Of a stretch of DNA of 64,000 nt, positions 25,718 through 33,493 are shown one piece after another; the first letter of the stretch is position 1, and every line of letters starts with the position of its first letter. Below the pieces are notes generated by a model that did not search any database, was not told the DNA's origin, and saw only the letters and a program-made list of their open reading frames with translations. Position numbers and translations under genes: made by a program. The stretch comes from Nonomuraea harbinensis (lineage in GTDB: Bacteria > Actinomycetota > Actinomycetes > Streptosporangiales > Streptosporangiaceae), in contig NZ_JAHKRN010000037.1 in the NCBI RefSeq assembly GCF_019396385.1, positions 29,490 through 93,489 of the forward strand. Direction: 5' to 3'.

Positions 25718-25757
25718 CCGAGCGGTCCTCCCGGCCTGATCCGCGTCATCACGGGGC

Positions 25758-27164
25758 CTAGTTCGGCGTGGAGGGGATGGGATTCCCTTGTCTCGACCGG
25801 CCGGGCGTCACCAGGGCGGCGACGACGACGCCGGCGCCCGCCGCGACGGCGGCCACGGTGAACCCGCCGGCGAAGCCGCTCAGCGTGGTTCCCGCCAGGC
25901 TCGCGGCGGCGACGCTGGAGACGACCGCGGCGCCGAGTGAGGCGCCGAACTCGTGGAAGGTGCTCACGATGCCGGAGGCGATCCCGGCCTCATGGGGCGC
26001 CACCTGGCCGAGCGCGGTCGCCGAGGCGACGACGAACAGCGCGCCGGTGCCCGCGGCGGCGACGGAGACGCCGACCACGACGACGGCGGGATGCATCGAC
26101 ACGGCCGGTGCGGCCAGGCCGAGAGCCGCGACCGCCAGTCCGGCGACGGCCGGCGCGCGTCCGCCCCAGCGGCCGATCACGCGGCCGGTCAGGTTGGCCC
26201 CGAGCATCGTGGCCACCGCCACGGGGAGGAACAACAGGCCCGTGTGCAGCGCGCCGTATCCCTGAGCCTGCTGGAAGTAGAAGGTGCCCAGGAAGAACAC
26301 GGCGATCATCAGGGCCGTCGCCATCAGGATGAGGAACGCGCCCGCCGCCACGGGCCGCCGCGCGAGCAACCGGACGTCCATCAGGGGCGACCGCGCCCGC
26401 CGCTGCCACACGACGAACAGGACGTAACCCACCGCGGCGGCCAGGACGAGCCAGCCGGTGAACGACGTGAGCCAGCCCCGCTCGCCGGCGGCGATGAGAG
26501 CGTAGATCAGCGACGCGGTGGAGGCCGTCACCAGGATCGCGCCGAGGACGTCCAGCCGTGACCGTTCGGTTCCCCAGGTCGGCAGCCGCGGCACGAGGGC
26601 GGCGAGCACCACGGCGATCACCAGCCCGATGGGCACGTTGACGTAGAAGACCCACGACCATCCGGGGCCCGCCGTGAGGAGGCCGCCGACCAGGACGCCG
26701 AGTGCGGCTCCGCCTCCGCCGAGCGCGGACCAGACGCCCAGGGCCTTGTTCCGCTCCTCGCCGTCGAACAGGGCCACCACCAGGGACAGCGCCGAGGGTG
26801 ACAACAGGGCCGCGCCGACCCCCTGGGCGATGCGGCCGCCCACGAGCATGGCCGCGGATTCCGCCAGTCCGGTGACCAGCGACGCCGCGGTGAAGAGAAG
26901 GAGCCCGGTGAGCATGACGCGCTTGGCGCCCACCAGGTCCGAGATCCGCCCGCCGAGCAGCATGAGTCCGCCGAAGGTGAGCGTGTAGGCGCTGACGGTC
27001 CAGGTCAGCGCCTCGCGGGTGAGCCCGAGGTCGGTCTCGATGTGGGGCAGGGCGATGGCGACGACGGTGACGTCGAGGATCAGCATGAGCTGCGCCACGC
27101 CGAGAAGGCCGAGAACGCGCCAGCGCGCCGGGTGTGCGCCCGGCTGGGCGATCTGTTGGTTCAT
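25758..27164 (-). CDS. MFS drug exporter, DHA2 (14-TM) family
   Basis: A 468-residue EmrB/QacA-type proton antiporter with about 14 membrane spans. Family motifs are present: LILDVTVVAIALP in span 1 (about 28-40), GGRISDLVGAKR between spans 2 and 3 (motif A), GRIAQGVGAALLSP, and the antiporter motif with G.LVGGLL in span 5. These exporters extrude lipophilic or cationic drugs. It is divergent from a TetR regulator across an 89-bp spacer with two matching palindromes, the standard layout for a drug-inducible efflux pair. The reading frame is complete. Confidence 0.95.
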   Translation of the reverse strand: MNQQIAQPGAHPARWRVLGLLGVAQLMLILDVTVVAIALPHIETDLGLTREALTWTVSAYTLTFGGLMLLGGRISDLVGAKRVMLTGLLLFTAASLVTGLAESAAMLVGGRIAQGVGAALLSPSALSLVVALFDGEERNKALGVWSALGGGGAALGVLVGGLLTAGPGWSWVFYVNVPIGLVIAVVLAALVPRLPTWGTERSRLDVLGAILVTASTASLIYALIAAGERGWLTSFTGWLVLAAAVGYVLFVVWQRRARSPLMDVRLLARRPVAAGAFLILMATALMIAVFFLGTFYFQQAQGYGALHTGLLFLPVAVATMLGANLTGRVIGRWGGRAPAVAGLAVAALGLAAPAVSMHPAVVVVGVSVAAAGTGALFVVASATALGQVAPHEAGIASGIVSTFHEFGASLGAAVVSSVAAASLAGTTLSGFAGGFTVAAVAAGAGVVVAALVTPGRSRQGNPIPSTPN

Positions 27165-27184
27165 GAGGTCTCCATGGCAAGAAG

Positions 27185-27239
27185 TCGTACTTCCATGTAC
27201 GAGCTTTGCCCTGACTATAACTCGTATGTGCGCGTACGC
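27185..27239. promoter_or_regulatory. Two candidate TetR operators between exporter and regulator
   Basis: Two 18-bp elements share the same layout: TCGTAC-N6-GTACGA (27185-27202, perfect dyad) and TCGTAT-N6-GTACGC (27222-27239, near dyad). Their centres are 37 bp apart. A TATAAC hexamer lies between them (27216-27221). A TetR dimer bound at both could shut off the exporter and its own gene. Confidence 0.7.
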
Positions 27240-27253
27240 GTTAGAGTGCCGAC

Positions 27254-27847
27254 ATGGCTGAGCCGTCCATACGCCCCAAGCGCCGCGCCGATGCCGAGCG
27301 CAGCATCGCCCGCATCGTGTCCGCGGCCCGCGCCCTGCTGAGCTCCGACCCCAACGCGAAGACGGACGACATCGCGAAGGCGGCGGGCGTGGGGCGGATG
27401 ACCCTCTACGGACACTTCGGCACCCGCGCCGAACTCGTCGAAGCGGCGCTCGTGGACGCGCTGAAGGCCGGTGACGAGACCCTGTCGGCCGTCGACCTGA
27501 CGGGGAACGCCCGCGAGGCCATGACCCGCCTGCTGGCGTCGAGCTGGCAGATCGTGGCCGAGTCCGCGGCCCTGCTCGCCGCGGCCGAGGAGGTCCTCCC
27601 CGCGGGACGGATCAGGGAACTGCACGAGAGACCGGTCCGGCGCATGACCGAGCTCGTCAGCCGCGGCCAGGACCAGGGCGTCTTCCGCGCCGACCTGCCC
27701 ACCACATGGCTGGTCAGCGTCGTCCAGTACATTCTGCACGGGGCGGCGACCGAGATACGGGCGGGACGCCTCGCCCCTCACGACGCCGCGGAAGTGGTGA
27801 CGAAATCCGTGGAGTCGGTGCTGACCGGCCAGGCCGTCAAGAGATAA
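27254..27847 (+). CDS. TetR-family repressor, probably of the adjacent MFS exporter
   Basis: A 197-residue TetR protein. The HTH lies at about residues 20-62, ending in AGVGRMTLYGHFGTRAELVEAAL. The C-terminal helical domain (70-197) would bind an inducer. It starts at ATG 27254 with only a weak GAG-type ribosome site. It is divergent from the DHA2 exporter, with two candidate operators in the spacer. A basic N-terminal arm (RPKRRADAER) precedes the HTH, as in many members. Confidence 0.92.
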   Translation: MAEPSIRPKRRADAERSIARIVSAARALLSSDPNAKTDDIAKAAGVGRMTLYGHFGTRAELVEAALVDALKAGDETLSAVDLTGNAREAMTRLLASSWQIVAESAALLAAAEEVLPAGRIRELHERPVRRMTELVSRGQDQGVFRADLPTTWLVSVVQYILHGAATEIRAGRLAPHDAAEVVTKSVESVLTGQAVKR

Positions 27848-28018
27848 ATGCGACCAGGAAAATAAAGAAAGAAAACAGCAGGTCGAAGGCCGGATCCCCG
27901 TCATTCACGAGAATCTCGTCCGTTCTATTCGTGACCTATATCATTGCATTTATCGCCTCAAATGCTCCTATAATCGGAGACAAAGGCTGGATTCGATGAA
28001 CAGCGCATGGAGAACGGC

Positions 28019-28918
28019 ATGATGATTTCACCCGGCCCGTACGACGAGTTCGATCTGACGGGACACGCGTGCGTCGTCACCGGGGCCGCGCAGGGCATCG
28101 GCGCCGCCGAGGCGCGGCTGCTCGCGCGGCGCGGTGCGGCGGTGCTGTGCGCGGACCTGGCGGACACCGGGCCGCTGGTGGAGGAGATCCGCGACGAGGG
28201 CGGCATCGCCCTCTCCTGGCAGGGGGACCTCACCGAGCGGGGAGCGGCCGAGGACGTCCTGGCCGCCGCGGAGGGTTCCGGGCGGCCGGTCTCGGTTCTG
28301 GTCAACAACGCCGGCATCGTCCGTGACCGGATGGTCTTCAACCTGGACGACGCCGACTGGGACGCGGTGCTCGCGGTGAACCTGACCGCGCCCTTCCGGC
28401 TGTGCCGTGCCCTGGCCCGGCACTGGCGCGGGCAGCCGCGGCGCGCGGGACGGCGGATCATCAACACGAGCAGCGAGTCGGGGCTCTACGGCAACGCCGG
28501 GCAGAGCAACTACGCGGCGGCCAAGGCCGGTCTCGCCACGCTGACCTTGACCCTCGCCGCCGAGCTCTCCCGCTACGGGGTCCGCGTCAACGCGATCGCC
28601 CCCAGGGCACGCACCCCGATGAGCGAGGCCGCGTTCGGCACGCTGCCCGGCGGCGCCCTGCCGCCCGACCGCGTCGCGGCCCTGGTCGCCTGGCTCGCCG
28701 GCCCGTCCGGTGAGGACGTCACCGGGCAGGTCTTCGTCGTCGCCGGGGACACCGTGCGGCGGATGCGCACCTGGTCGCCGGTGCGCGCGGCCCGGCAGCC
28801 GGAGGAGTGGTCGCCGGAGACGAGCAAGCGCTTCCTGGCGGAGCTCTTCGACGGGGACGCCACACGTCACGAGCCCGCTCCGATCAGCGCCCTGTTCACC
28901 GGCGAAGCCACCGGGTAG
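28019..28918 (+). CDS. SDR-family oxidoreductase (hydroxyacyl-CoA dehydrogenase-like)
   Basis: A 299-residue classical SDR with TGAAQGIG nucleotide motif (about 20-27), VNNAGI, catalytic Ser in INTSSESG and the YAAAK catalytic Tyr/Lys. The C-terminus runs about 45 residues past a usual 250-residue SDR, resembling the SDR part of multifunctional beta-oxidation enzymes. The ATG at 28019 has GGAG at 6-bp spacing; upstream ATG 28007 has none. It stands alone after an AT-rich gap of about 170 bp that holds no gene I can support, and converges with the ABC transporter operon across a hairpin. It could belong to the catabolic block to its right. Confidence 0.9.
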   Translation: MMISPGPYDEFDLTGHACVVTGAAQGIGAAEARLLARRGAAVLCADLADTGPLVEEIRDEGGIALSWQGDLTERGAAEDVLAAAEGSGRPVSVLVNNAGIVRDRMVFNLDDADWDAVLAVNLTAPFRLCRALARHWRGQPRRAGRRIINTSSESGLYGNAGQSNYAAAKAGLATLTLTLAAELSRYGVRVNAIAPRARTPMSEAAFGTLPGGALPPDRVAALVAWLAGPSGEDVTGQVFVVAGDTVRRMRTWSPVRAARQPEEWSPETSKRFLAELFDGDATRHEPAPISALFTGEATG

Positions 28919-28952
28919 CGCACCGGCGGGCCGGCCGCCAGGGTCGGCGGGG

Positions 28953-28978
28953 GTGCGGCGGAACCGAGCCCGCCGCAC
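28953..28978. terminator. Possible bidirectional terminator hairpin
   Basis: GTGCGGCG (28953-28960) pairs with CGCCGCAC (28971-28978) around a 10-nt loop. It lies between convergent genes. No U-run follows, as is common in GC-rich actinomycetes. Confidence 0.5.
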
Positions 28979-29019
28979 CAGGCCCGCCGGCACGGAGGGG
29001 CCGGGACGGACGTACGTGC

Positions 29020-29898
29020 TCAGGCACCGGTCCGCGTCTCCTGGGCCGTGCCGGGGATGAGGGAGCGCCGGACTTCTTCCTCGATGAGGTTCCAGATGTG
29101 GTCGACATACGCGGTGAACCTCTCGCCGCGTTTGGTGTGCAGATCGCGGGGGCGGGGGATGTCGATGCGGATCTCCTCACGGATGCGCCCCGGGTGGGCG
29201 GCCATCACGATCACCCGGTCGGCGAGCAGTACGGCCTCGTCGAGCTGGTGCGTGATGAACACCACGGTCTTGCGCTGCTTCGTCCAGATGTCGAGCAGCT
29301 CGGTCTGCATCACCTCGCGGGTCTGCGCGTCGAGGGCGGCGAAGGGCTCGTCCATCAGCAGCAGGGTCGGGTCCACCGCGAGGGCGCGGGCCAGGTTGAC
29401 CCGCTGGCGCATGCCGCCGGAGAGCTGGTGCGGGTAGTGGTTCTCGAACCCGCGCAGCCCGACGAGCTCGATGCACTCCCTGCTCCGCGCGTCCGTCTCC
29501 GCCGAGCGACGGCCGCGGACGTCCAGGCCGAAGCGGACGTTCGCGAGCACGGTCCGCCACGGGTAGAGGGAGTCCTGCTGGAACACCACCGCCATGTCGC
29601 CGTGGCGGGGATGCGCCGTACGCCCGGACACGCGCACCTCACCGGCCGACGGCGCGATCAGCCCGTCGATGGTCTTGAGCAGCGTGGTCTTGCCGCAGCC
29701 GCTCGCGCCGACGACGCAGACGAACTCCCCGTCCTCGACGGTGAGGCTGACACCGTCGAGGACCGTGGTGAAGGCGCCGCCGACCTCGTAGCCGACCGAC
29801 AGCCCGTCGATCTCCAGCAGCGGCGACGTCCCCGGCGGGAGGGGAGCGTCGATGGGGTTCTGGCCGCCGGCGGGGCGGCGGCGGAAGGGCCGGAGCAT
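29020..29898 (-). CDS. ABC transporter ATP-binding protein, nitrate/sulfonate/taurine type
   Basis: A 292-residue ATPase of the SsuB/TauB/NrtD family. Walker A GASGCGKTTLL (about 64-74), Q-loop VFQQDSLYPW, signature LSGGMRQRVNLARAL, Walker B LLLMDEPFAALD and the switch ITHQLDEAV are all present. It energises import through the permease at 31355 with the binding protein at 32194. Between them in the operon lie a crotonase and a CMD-family gene, tying uptake to metabolism of the imported compound. The gene follows the crotonase by 51 bp, with GAGAGGAAG before the ATG. Confidence 0.95.
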   Translation of the reverse strand: MLRPFRRRPAGGQNPIDAPLPPGTSPLLEIDGLSVGYEVGGAFTTVLDGVSLTVEDGEFVCVVGASGCGKTTLLKTIDGLIAPSAGEVRVSGRTAHPRHGDMAVVFQQDSLYPWRTVLANVRFGLDVRGRRSAETDARSRECIELVGLRGFENHYPHQLSGGMRQRVNLARALAVDPTLLLMDEPFAALDAQTREVMQTELLDIWTKQRKTVVFITHQLDEAVLLADRVIVMAAHPGRIREEIRIDIPRPRDLHTKRGERFTAYVDHIWNLIEEEVRRSLIPGTAQETRTGA

Positions 29899-29949
29899 AC
29901 GGCTTCCTCTCTCGATCTCGGCTCCCGGAGCGGCCGGGCACGGCCGATG

Positions 29950-30717
29950 TCAGTCGCGGGCATCCTGGGAGAAAGAGCGGGCGTCGACGGCGGCGAGGGA
30001 TTCCAGGGCGAGTCCGTGGGCGAGACCGAACTGCAGCTCGCGGCGGATCAGCATGGTGAGGCACGCGCGGGTGTAGCGGAGCATGAGCGTGGTGTTGGCG
30101 GCGAGCTCGCGGGCGAGCTCCCAGGCCCGGTCGAGCAGCCGGTCCGGTGGCAGCACCTCCGCCACCAGGCCGAGTTCCAGGGCTTCGCGGGCGCCGATGG
30201 TGCGCCCGGTGAGCAGGAAGTGCCGGGCCCTGTTCATGCCCAGGAGCCACGGCCAGACGATGTGGACGCCGTCGCCGGGCACCACCCCGGCGACGACGTG
30301 CTGGTGGTCGGCGAAGACGGCGGTCTCCGAGGCGAGGACGATGTCGGAGAGGAGGGCGAGCTCGGCGTGCTCGGTGGCCGGGCCGTTCACCGCGGCGATG
30401 ATGGGCACCTCGATGTCGAGCAGGTCGAAGAGCATGTGCCGCCCCTCGTGCGCCACCCGGTCCCAGCCCTGCGGGGTGGTGTTGCGCTTCTCGAAGGCCA
30501 TCTCGGTGAGGAAGTCGGGGCCGCTGCCGGTGAGGATGACGACGCGGTTGTCCGGGTCGGTGGCGATCTGCCGGAACGCCTCGGGCAGTTCGCGGTGCGC
30601 CCGCTCCGACCACTTCAGCGATCCGCCGCCGGTGTGCAGGGTCACCTGGAGGATGCCGTCCTCCCGCGCCATCCGCACGTCGCCGAAGCGGTCCCGGTAC
30701 TCCTCGAACCTGCTCAC
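29950..30717 (-). CDS. Crotonase-superfamily C-C hydrolase, 6-oxocamphor hydrolase-like
   Basis: A 255-residue crotonase-fold protein. It keeps NRVVILTGSG and DIEVPIIAAVNG but not the paired Glu residues of enoyl-CoA hydratase; the second position falls in FADHQHVVAGVVPGDG. It carries His117, His140 and Asp149, spaced exactly like the catalytic His122, His145 and Asp154 of 6-oxocamphor hydrolase, and shares GGGSLKW and VPGDGVHIVWP-type segments with that enzyme as I recall it. That enzyme cleaves a cyclic beta-diketone by a retro-Claisen reaction. The GTG at 30717 overlaps the stop of the CMD gene (GTGA). A role in opening an alicyclic diketone ring is a strong inference. Confidence 0.8.
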   Translation of the reverse strand: MSRFEEYRDRFGDVRMAREDGILQVTLHTGGGSLKWSERAHRELPEAFRQIATDPDNRVVILTGSGPDFLTEMAFEKRNTTPQGWDRVAHEGRHMLFDLLDIEVPIIAAVNGPATEHAELALLSDIVLASETAVFADHQHVVAGVVPGDGVHIVWPWLLGMNRARHFLLTGRTIGAREALELGLVAEVLPPDRLLDRAWELARELAANTTLMLRYTRACLTMLIRRELQFGLAHGLALESLAAVDARSFSQDARD

Positions 30718-31325
30718 CGCCCCTCCTCCCCGGGCCGCCGGCCGTCGGGCGCCCACGGCTGGTAGCCGGGTTCCAGCGGCACCTGGAAGGTGTCCATCAG
30801 CATGGTCAGCGCCCGCCAGATCGCGATGACGTAGCAGATCTCGACCACCTCGCCGTCGTTCGCGAGCACCTCCTTCAGGTCGCCCAGGGTCTTCTCGGAG
30901 ACCCGGTCGTCGCGGGCCATCTCGTCGACCGCGCGCATCACGGCGCGTTCTGCGGGCCCGAATCCTTCGTACGCCGCGCCCTCGCGCACGCCGAGCACGT
31001 CGGCGGGCCGCTTGCCCGGCAGGTCGACGTCGACGGTCGGCGCGTAGTGGTGCGCCCACAGGTACGTGGAGCCGGTCACCCAGGCCACGCGCATGATCGC
31101 GAGCTCGCGCAGCCGGGTCGCCTCGGGCCTGCGGGTCAGTCTCCCTTCCCAGAGGATGCGGTCGTTGATCTCGTTCTCGACGCGGGCGGACTGCGGCGAG
31201 TTCAGCAGCAGCCGGTAGAAGAAGATGCGCGACATCTCCTCGCGCATGCCCGCCTCGACGGCGATCCGCGCCGCCTCCTCGACGGGGAGCATCGGGATCA
31301 GGCCCTGGGGTTCGTCGGTCGGCAT
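30714..31325 (-). CDS. Carboxymuconolactone decarboxylase (CMD)-family protein
   Basis: A 203-residue AhpD/CMD-fold protein: TRLRELAIMRVAWVTGSTYLWAHHY (about 84-108) is the core helix of the family. The CxxC pair of peroxidase-type AhpD is absent, favouring a decarboxylase or lyase-type function. The ATG at 31325 has AGGGAGA at 8-bp spacing; an in-frame ATG at 31358 overlaps the permease stop by ATGA and is a real alternative. It is coupled to the crotonase gene and sits inside an ABC-transporter operon. Its reaction cannot be named from sequence. Confidence 0.82.
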   Translation of the reverse strand: MPTDEPQGLIPMLPVEEAARIAVEAGMREEMSRIFFYRLLLNSPQSARVENEINDRILWEGRLTRRPEATRLRELAIMRVAWVTGSTYLWAHHYAPTVDVDLPGKRPADVLGVREGAAYEGFGPAERAVMRAVDEMARDDRVSEKTLGDLKEVLANDGEVVEICYVIAIWRALTMLMDTFQVPLEPGYQPWAPDGRRPGEEGR

Positions 31326-31354
31326 AGCCGTGGTCTCCCTGTCGTGGGTGCGGG

Positions 31355-32197
31355 TCATCCCTGGCCTGACTGCCAGGGGGCGACCCGCCGTTCCAACCAT
31401 TCGAAGATCTTGACGAGCAGCACGCCGGTGACGGAGAAGATGAGCACCCCGGCGAGCAGCACGTCGGTCTGGAAGTACTGAGAGGACACGAGGATCCGGT
31501 AGCCGAGGCCGCTCTGGGAGCCGAAGAGCTCGCCGACGACGACGCCGATGAGCCCGCGCCCGATGCCCATGCGGATGCCGGCGACCAGGAACGAGACGGA
31601 GGTCGGGAACCGGACCATGGTGAACAGCTGCAGGCGGCTCGCGCCGAACGACCGGGCCGCCTCCAGGTGCTGCGGGTCCGTCGCCCGGATGCCGGCGTCG
31701 GTGTTGATCGCGATGGGCAGGACGACGAGCATGAACACCAGGAGCACGGTCTTGGTCTCGCCGATGCCGAACCAGAGGATGAACAGCGGCGCGAGCGCGA
31801 CGAGCGGAGTCGCGTACAGCCCGTTGATGAGCGGGTCTATGTAGTCCTTGGCGCGGCGGCTGGTGCCGAGGAGCAGCCCGAGCAGCACCCCGGCCACGAG
31901 CCCGGCGCCGAACCCCTTGAGGAACTCGTCCGCGCTGACGAGCAGGTCCTGCTGGAGCGTCCCGTCCGCCCACATCGTGCCGACCGCCTGGACGGTGCTG
32001 ATCGGCCCGGCCAGGAAGAGCGGGTTGGCGACGAGATACTCGGCCGCGACATGCCAGACCACGAGGAAGCCGGCGAAGCTGACGACGGCCCGGTAGCCGC
32101 GCCATCGGCGGCCGGAGCCCCTCCGCCGGCGCGGCCCCGGCGCGGGGGGCATAGTGGTGTGCCGCGCCCGCCGCTCGCGGGAGGTCACGCCGCTCAT
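31355..32197 (-). CDS. ABC transporter permease, SsuC/TauC type
   Basis: A 280-residue permease with six membrane spans and the BPD_transp_1 signature EAARSFGASRLQLFTMVRFPTS's core (about 185-203), which docks on the ATPase. The N-terminus is a basic cytoplasmic leader rich in Arg. It overlaps the binding-protein gene by ATGA, which fixes the start at 32197. It belongs with the ATPase at 29020 and lipoprotein at 32194 as an importer for an organic anion or aromatic-type compound; the family mainly handles sulfonates, nitrate, phthalate-like acids and thiamine precursors. Confidence 0.93.
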   Translation of the reverse strand: MSGVTSRERRARHTTMPPAPGPRRRRGSGRRWRGYRAVVSFAGFLVVWHVAAEYLVANPLFLAGPISTVQAVGTMWADGTLQQDLLVSADEFLKGFGAGLVAGVLLGLLLGTSRRAKDYIDPLINGLYATPLVALAPLFILWFGIGETKTVLLVFMLVVLPIAINTDAGIRATDPQHLEAARSFGASRLQLFTMVRFPTSVSFLVAGIRMGIGRGLIGVVVGELFGSQSGLGYRILVSSQYFQTDVLLAGVLIFSVTGVLLVKIFEWLERRVAPWQSGQG

Positions 32198-33342
32198 GCC
32201 GCCGTCTGGCCCTCGGGAAGCAGGCCCTTGGGGCCCGGACCGTTCTTGACCGAGTCGGGCAGTTCGTCGAAGGCGGCCTTGACGTGGGAGTTCTCGATCA
32301 GTCCCGCGATGTCGGACGGCACGGAGGCGTCCAGGGAGCCGCCGGACTTCATCAAGGAGATCGTCCGGGGGATCACCTCGTCGGCGATGACGCCGTCGCG
32401 CGGGTACGCCCCGGAGGTCACCCAGGTGTAGGAGGCTTCGGCGACGTCCGGCTCGACCTGCGCGTTCTTGGCCAGCAGGGCGATCACCCGGTCCTTGTTC
32501 GCCGGGTCGTAGAGGAAGGCGATGGAGGCGAGGTAGCCCTTGAGGAAGGCGCGCGTGGCGTTGGGGTGCTCGGCGACCCAGTTCTTCAGGGCGATGATGC
32601 CGAAGAAGGACAGGTCCTGGTATTCGGGCACCTGCTGCAGGTCGTACAGGATCTTGTAGCCCTGCCGTTCCAGCAGCGTGGACGTGGGCGGCAGCACCGC
32701 GATGCACTTGATCTGGCCGGACTGCAGGGCGGCGAGGGCGGGGCCGGCGTTGAGGTTGACGTTCGTGAGCTTGAAGTCGGCGCCGGCCTTCAGCTTGCCG
32801 CCGTGCTCCATCATCTTCGACAGGTAGAGGGCGTCGCCGATCCCCTCCGGGTTCTGCGCGCCGCACGTCGCGCCCCTGAGGTCCTCGAAGGACCGGACCT
32901 CCTTGGGCACGACCAGATACTCGGGGTACGACCGGTAGCCCTCGGCGACGGCGATGACGCGCGGGTCCTTCTGGTGGGCGAGGACGACGGCGTCGTACAC
33001 GGTGGAGGTGAACTGCACCGAGCCGCCGATCATGGCGGCGAGCGCGTTCGGGCTGGACTGCGAGTAGATCATCGACACGTCCAGGCCGTGCTCCCTGAAG
33101 ATGCCGAACTCGACGCCGACCTGGATGGCCCAGTTGCCGGCGTTGGCGGTGACGCCGCTGAAGGTCACCTTGTCCACCTCGGGCCCGGCGGCGCCCGCCG
33201 TGCTCGGCTCGGGCGTGGCGGCGGGGGGTTCGCCGGCGCCGCACGCTCCGGCTGTCACCAACAGGGCTGTCGCGGCGAGGATCCGAAGGGCACGGGCGGC
33301 ACGGGCGGCACGGGTGGCACGGGTGGCACGGGTGGGGGGCAT
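32194..33342 (-). CDS. ABC transporter substrate-binding lipoprotein (NMT1/SsuA-like)
   Basis: A 382-residue lipoprotein. The signal peptide has an Arg-rich n-region, a hydrophobic core and the lipobox VTAGAC. The mature protein has the NMT1/SsuA fold: VGVEFGIFREHGLDVSMIY and GSVQFTSTVYDAV near the N-terminus, and FEDLRGATCGAQNPEG near the middle. The ATG at 33342 has AGGAG at 5-bp spacing. It heads the five-gene operon running to 29020 and has its own GTAACG-type direct repeat upstream (33393-33410). The n-region is encoded by a 9-bp tandem repeat. Confidence 0.92.
   Translation of the reverse strand: MPPTRATRATRAARAARALRILAATALLVTAGACGAGEPPAATPEPSTAGAAGPEVDKVTFSGVTANAGNWAIQVGVEFGIFREHGLDVSMIYSQSSPNALAAMIGGSVQFTSTVYDAVVLAHQKDPRVIAVAEGYRSYPEYLVVPKEVRSFEDLRGATCGAQNPEGIGDALYLSKMMEHGGKLKAGADFKLTNVNLNAGPALAALQSGQIKCIAVLPPTSTLLERQGYKILYDLQQVPEYQDLSFFGIIALKNWVAEHPNATRAFLKGYLASIAFLYDPANKDRVIALLAKNAQVEPDVAEASYTWVTSGAYPRDGVIADEVIPRTISLMKSGGSLDASVPSDIAGLIENSHVKAAFDELPDSVKNGPGPKGLLPEGQTAA
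33289..33333. repeat. 9-bp tandem repeat in the signal-peptide coding region
   Basis: Five copies of GGCACGGG(C/T) fill 33289-33333. On the coding strand they specify alternating T/A-R-A triplets in the signal-peptide n-region of the lipoprotein. Copy changes would alter its positive charge without shifting the frame. Confidence 0.85.
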
Positions 33343-33392
33343 CGAAACTCCTAGGCGGGATTCGCGTGCGTTGCTCGACCTCACCCGAACGC

Positions 33393-33410
33393 CGTTATCG
33401 GCATCGTTAC
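33393..33410 (-). promoter_or_regulatory. Direct-repeat regulatory site of the ABC importer operon
   Basis: On the minus strand the sequence is GTAACG-N6-ATAACG, about 50 bp upstream of the binding-protein start. TGAGGT follows 9 bp later as a weak -10. It is one of the set of directional repeats in front of the operons of the right half of the window. A further CGTTAC stands at 33471-33476. Confidence 0.7.
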
Positions 33411-33493
33411 CGGCGCGCGGGCGGAGGCGGACGATCGGGGCGGCCACGGCGGGGTGGCCTGCGGCGACTCCGTTACCGGGCCGCCGCGACAGG

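Noticed and set aside
22432..25752. 1106-residue minus-strand open frame opposite the LAL regulator
   Set aside because: Arg/Gly-rich shadow translation; the plus-strand protein has clear Walker and HTH motifs.
29950..30717. Simple annotation as enoyl-CoA hydratase
   Set aside because: One of the two catalytic Glu positions is replaced and the His/Asp pattern matches 6-oxocamphor hydrolase.
33471..33476. Extra CGTTAC between the CocE-like gene and the binding-protein gene, considered as another regulatory site
   Set aside because: No partner at 11-12 bp spacing and no gene start downstream in its direction, so it was treated as a chance half-site.
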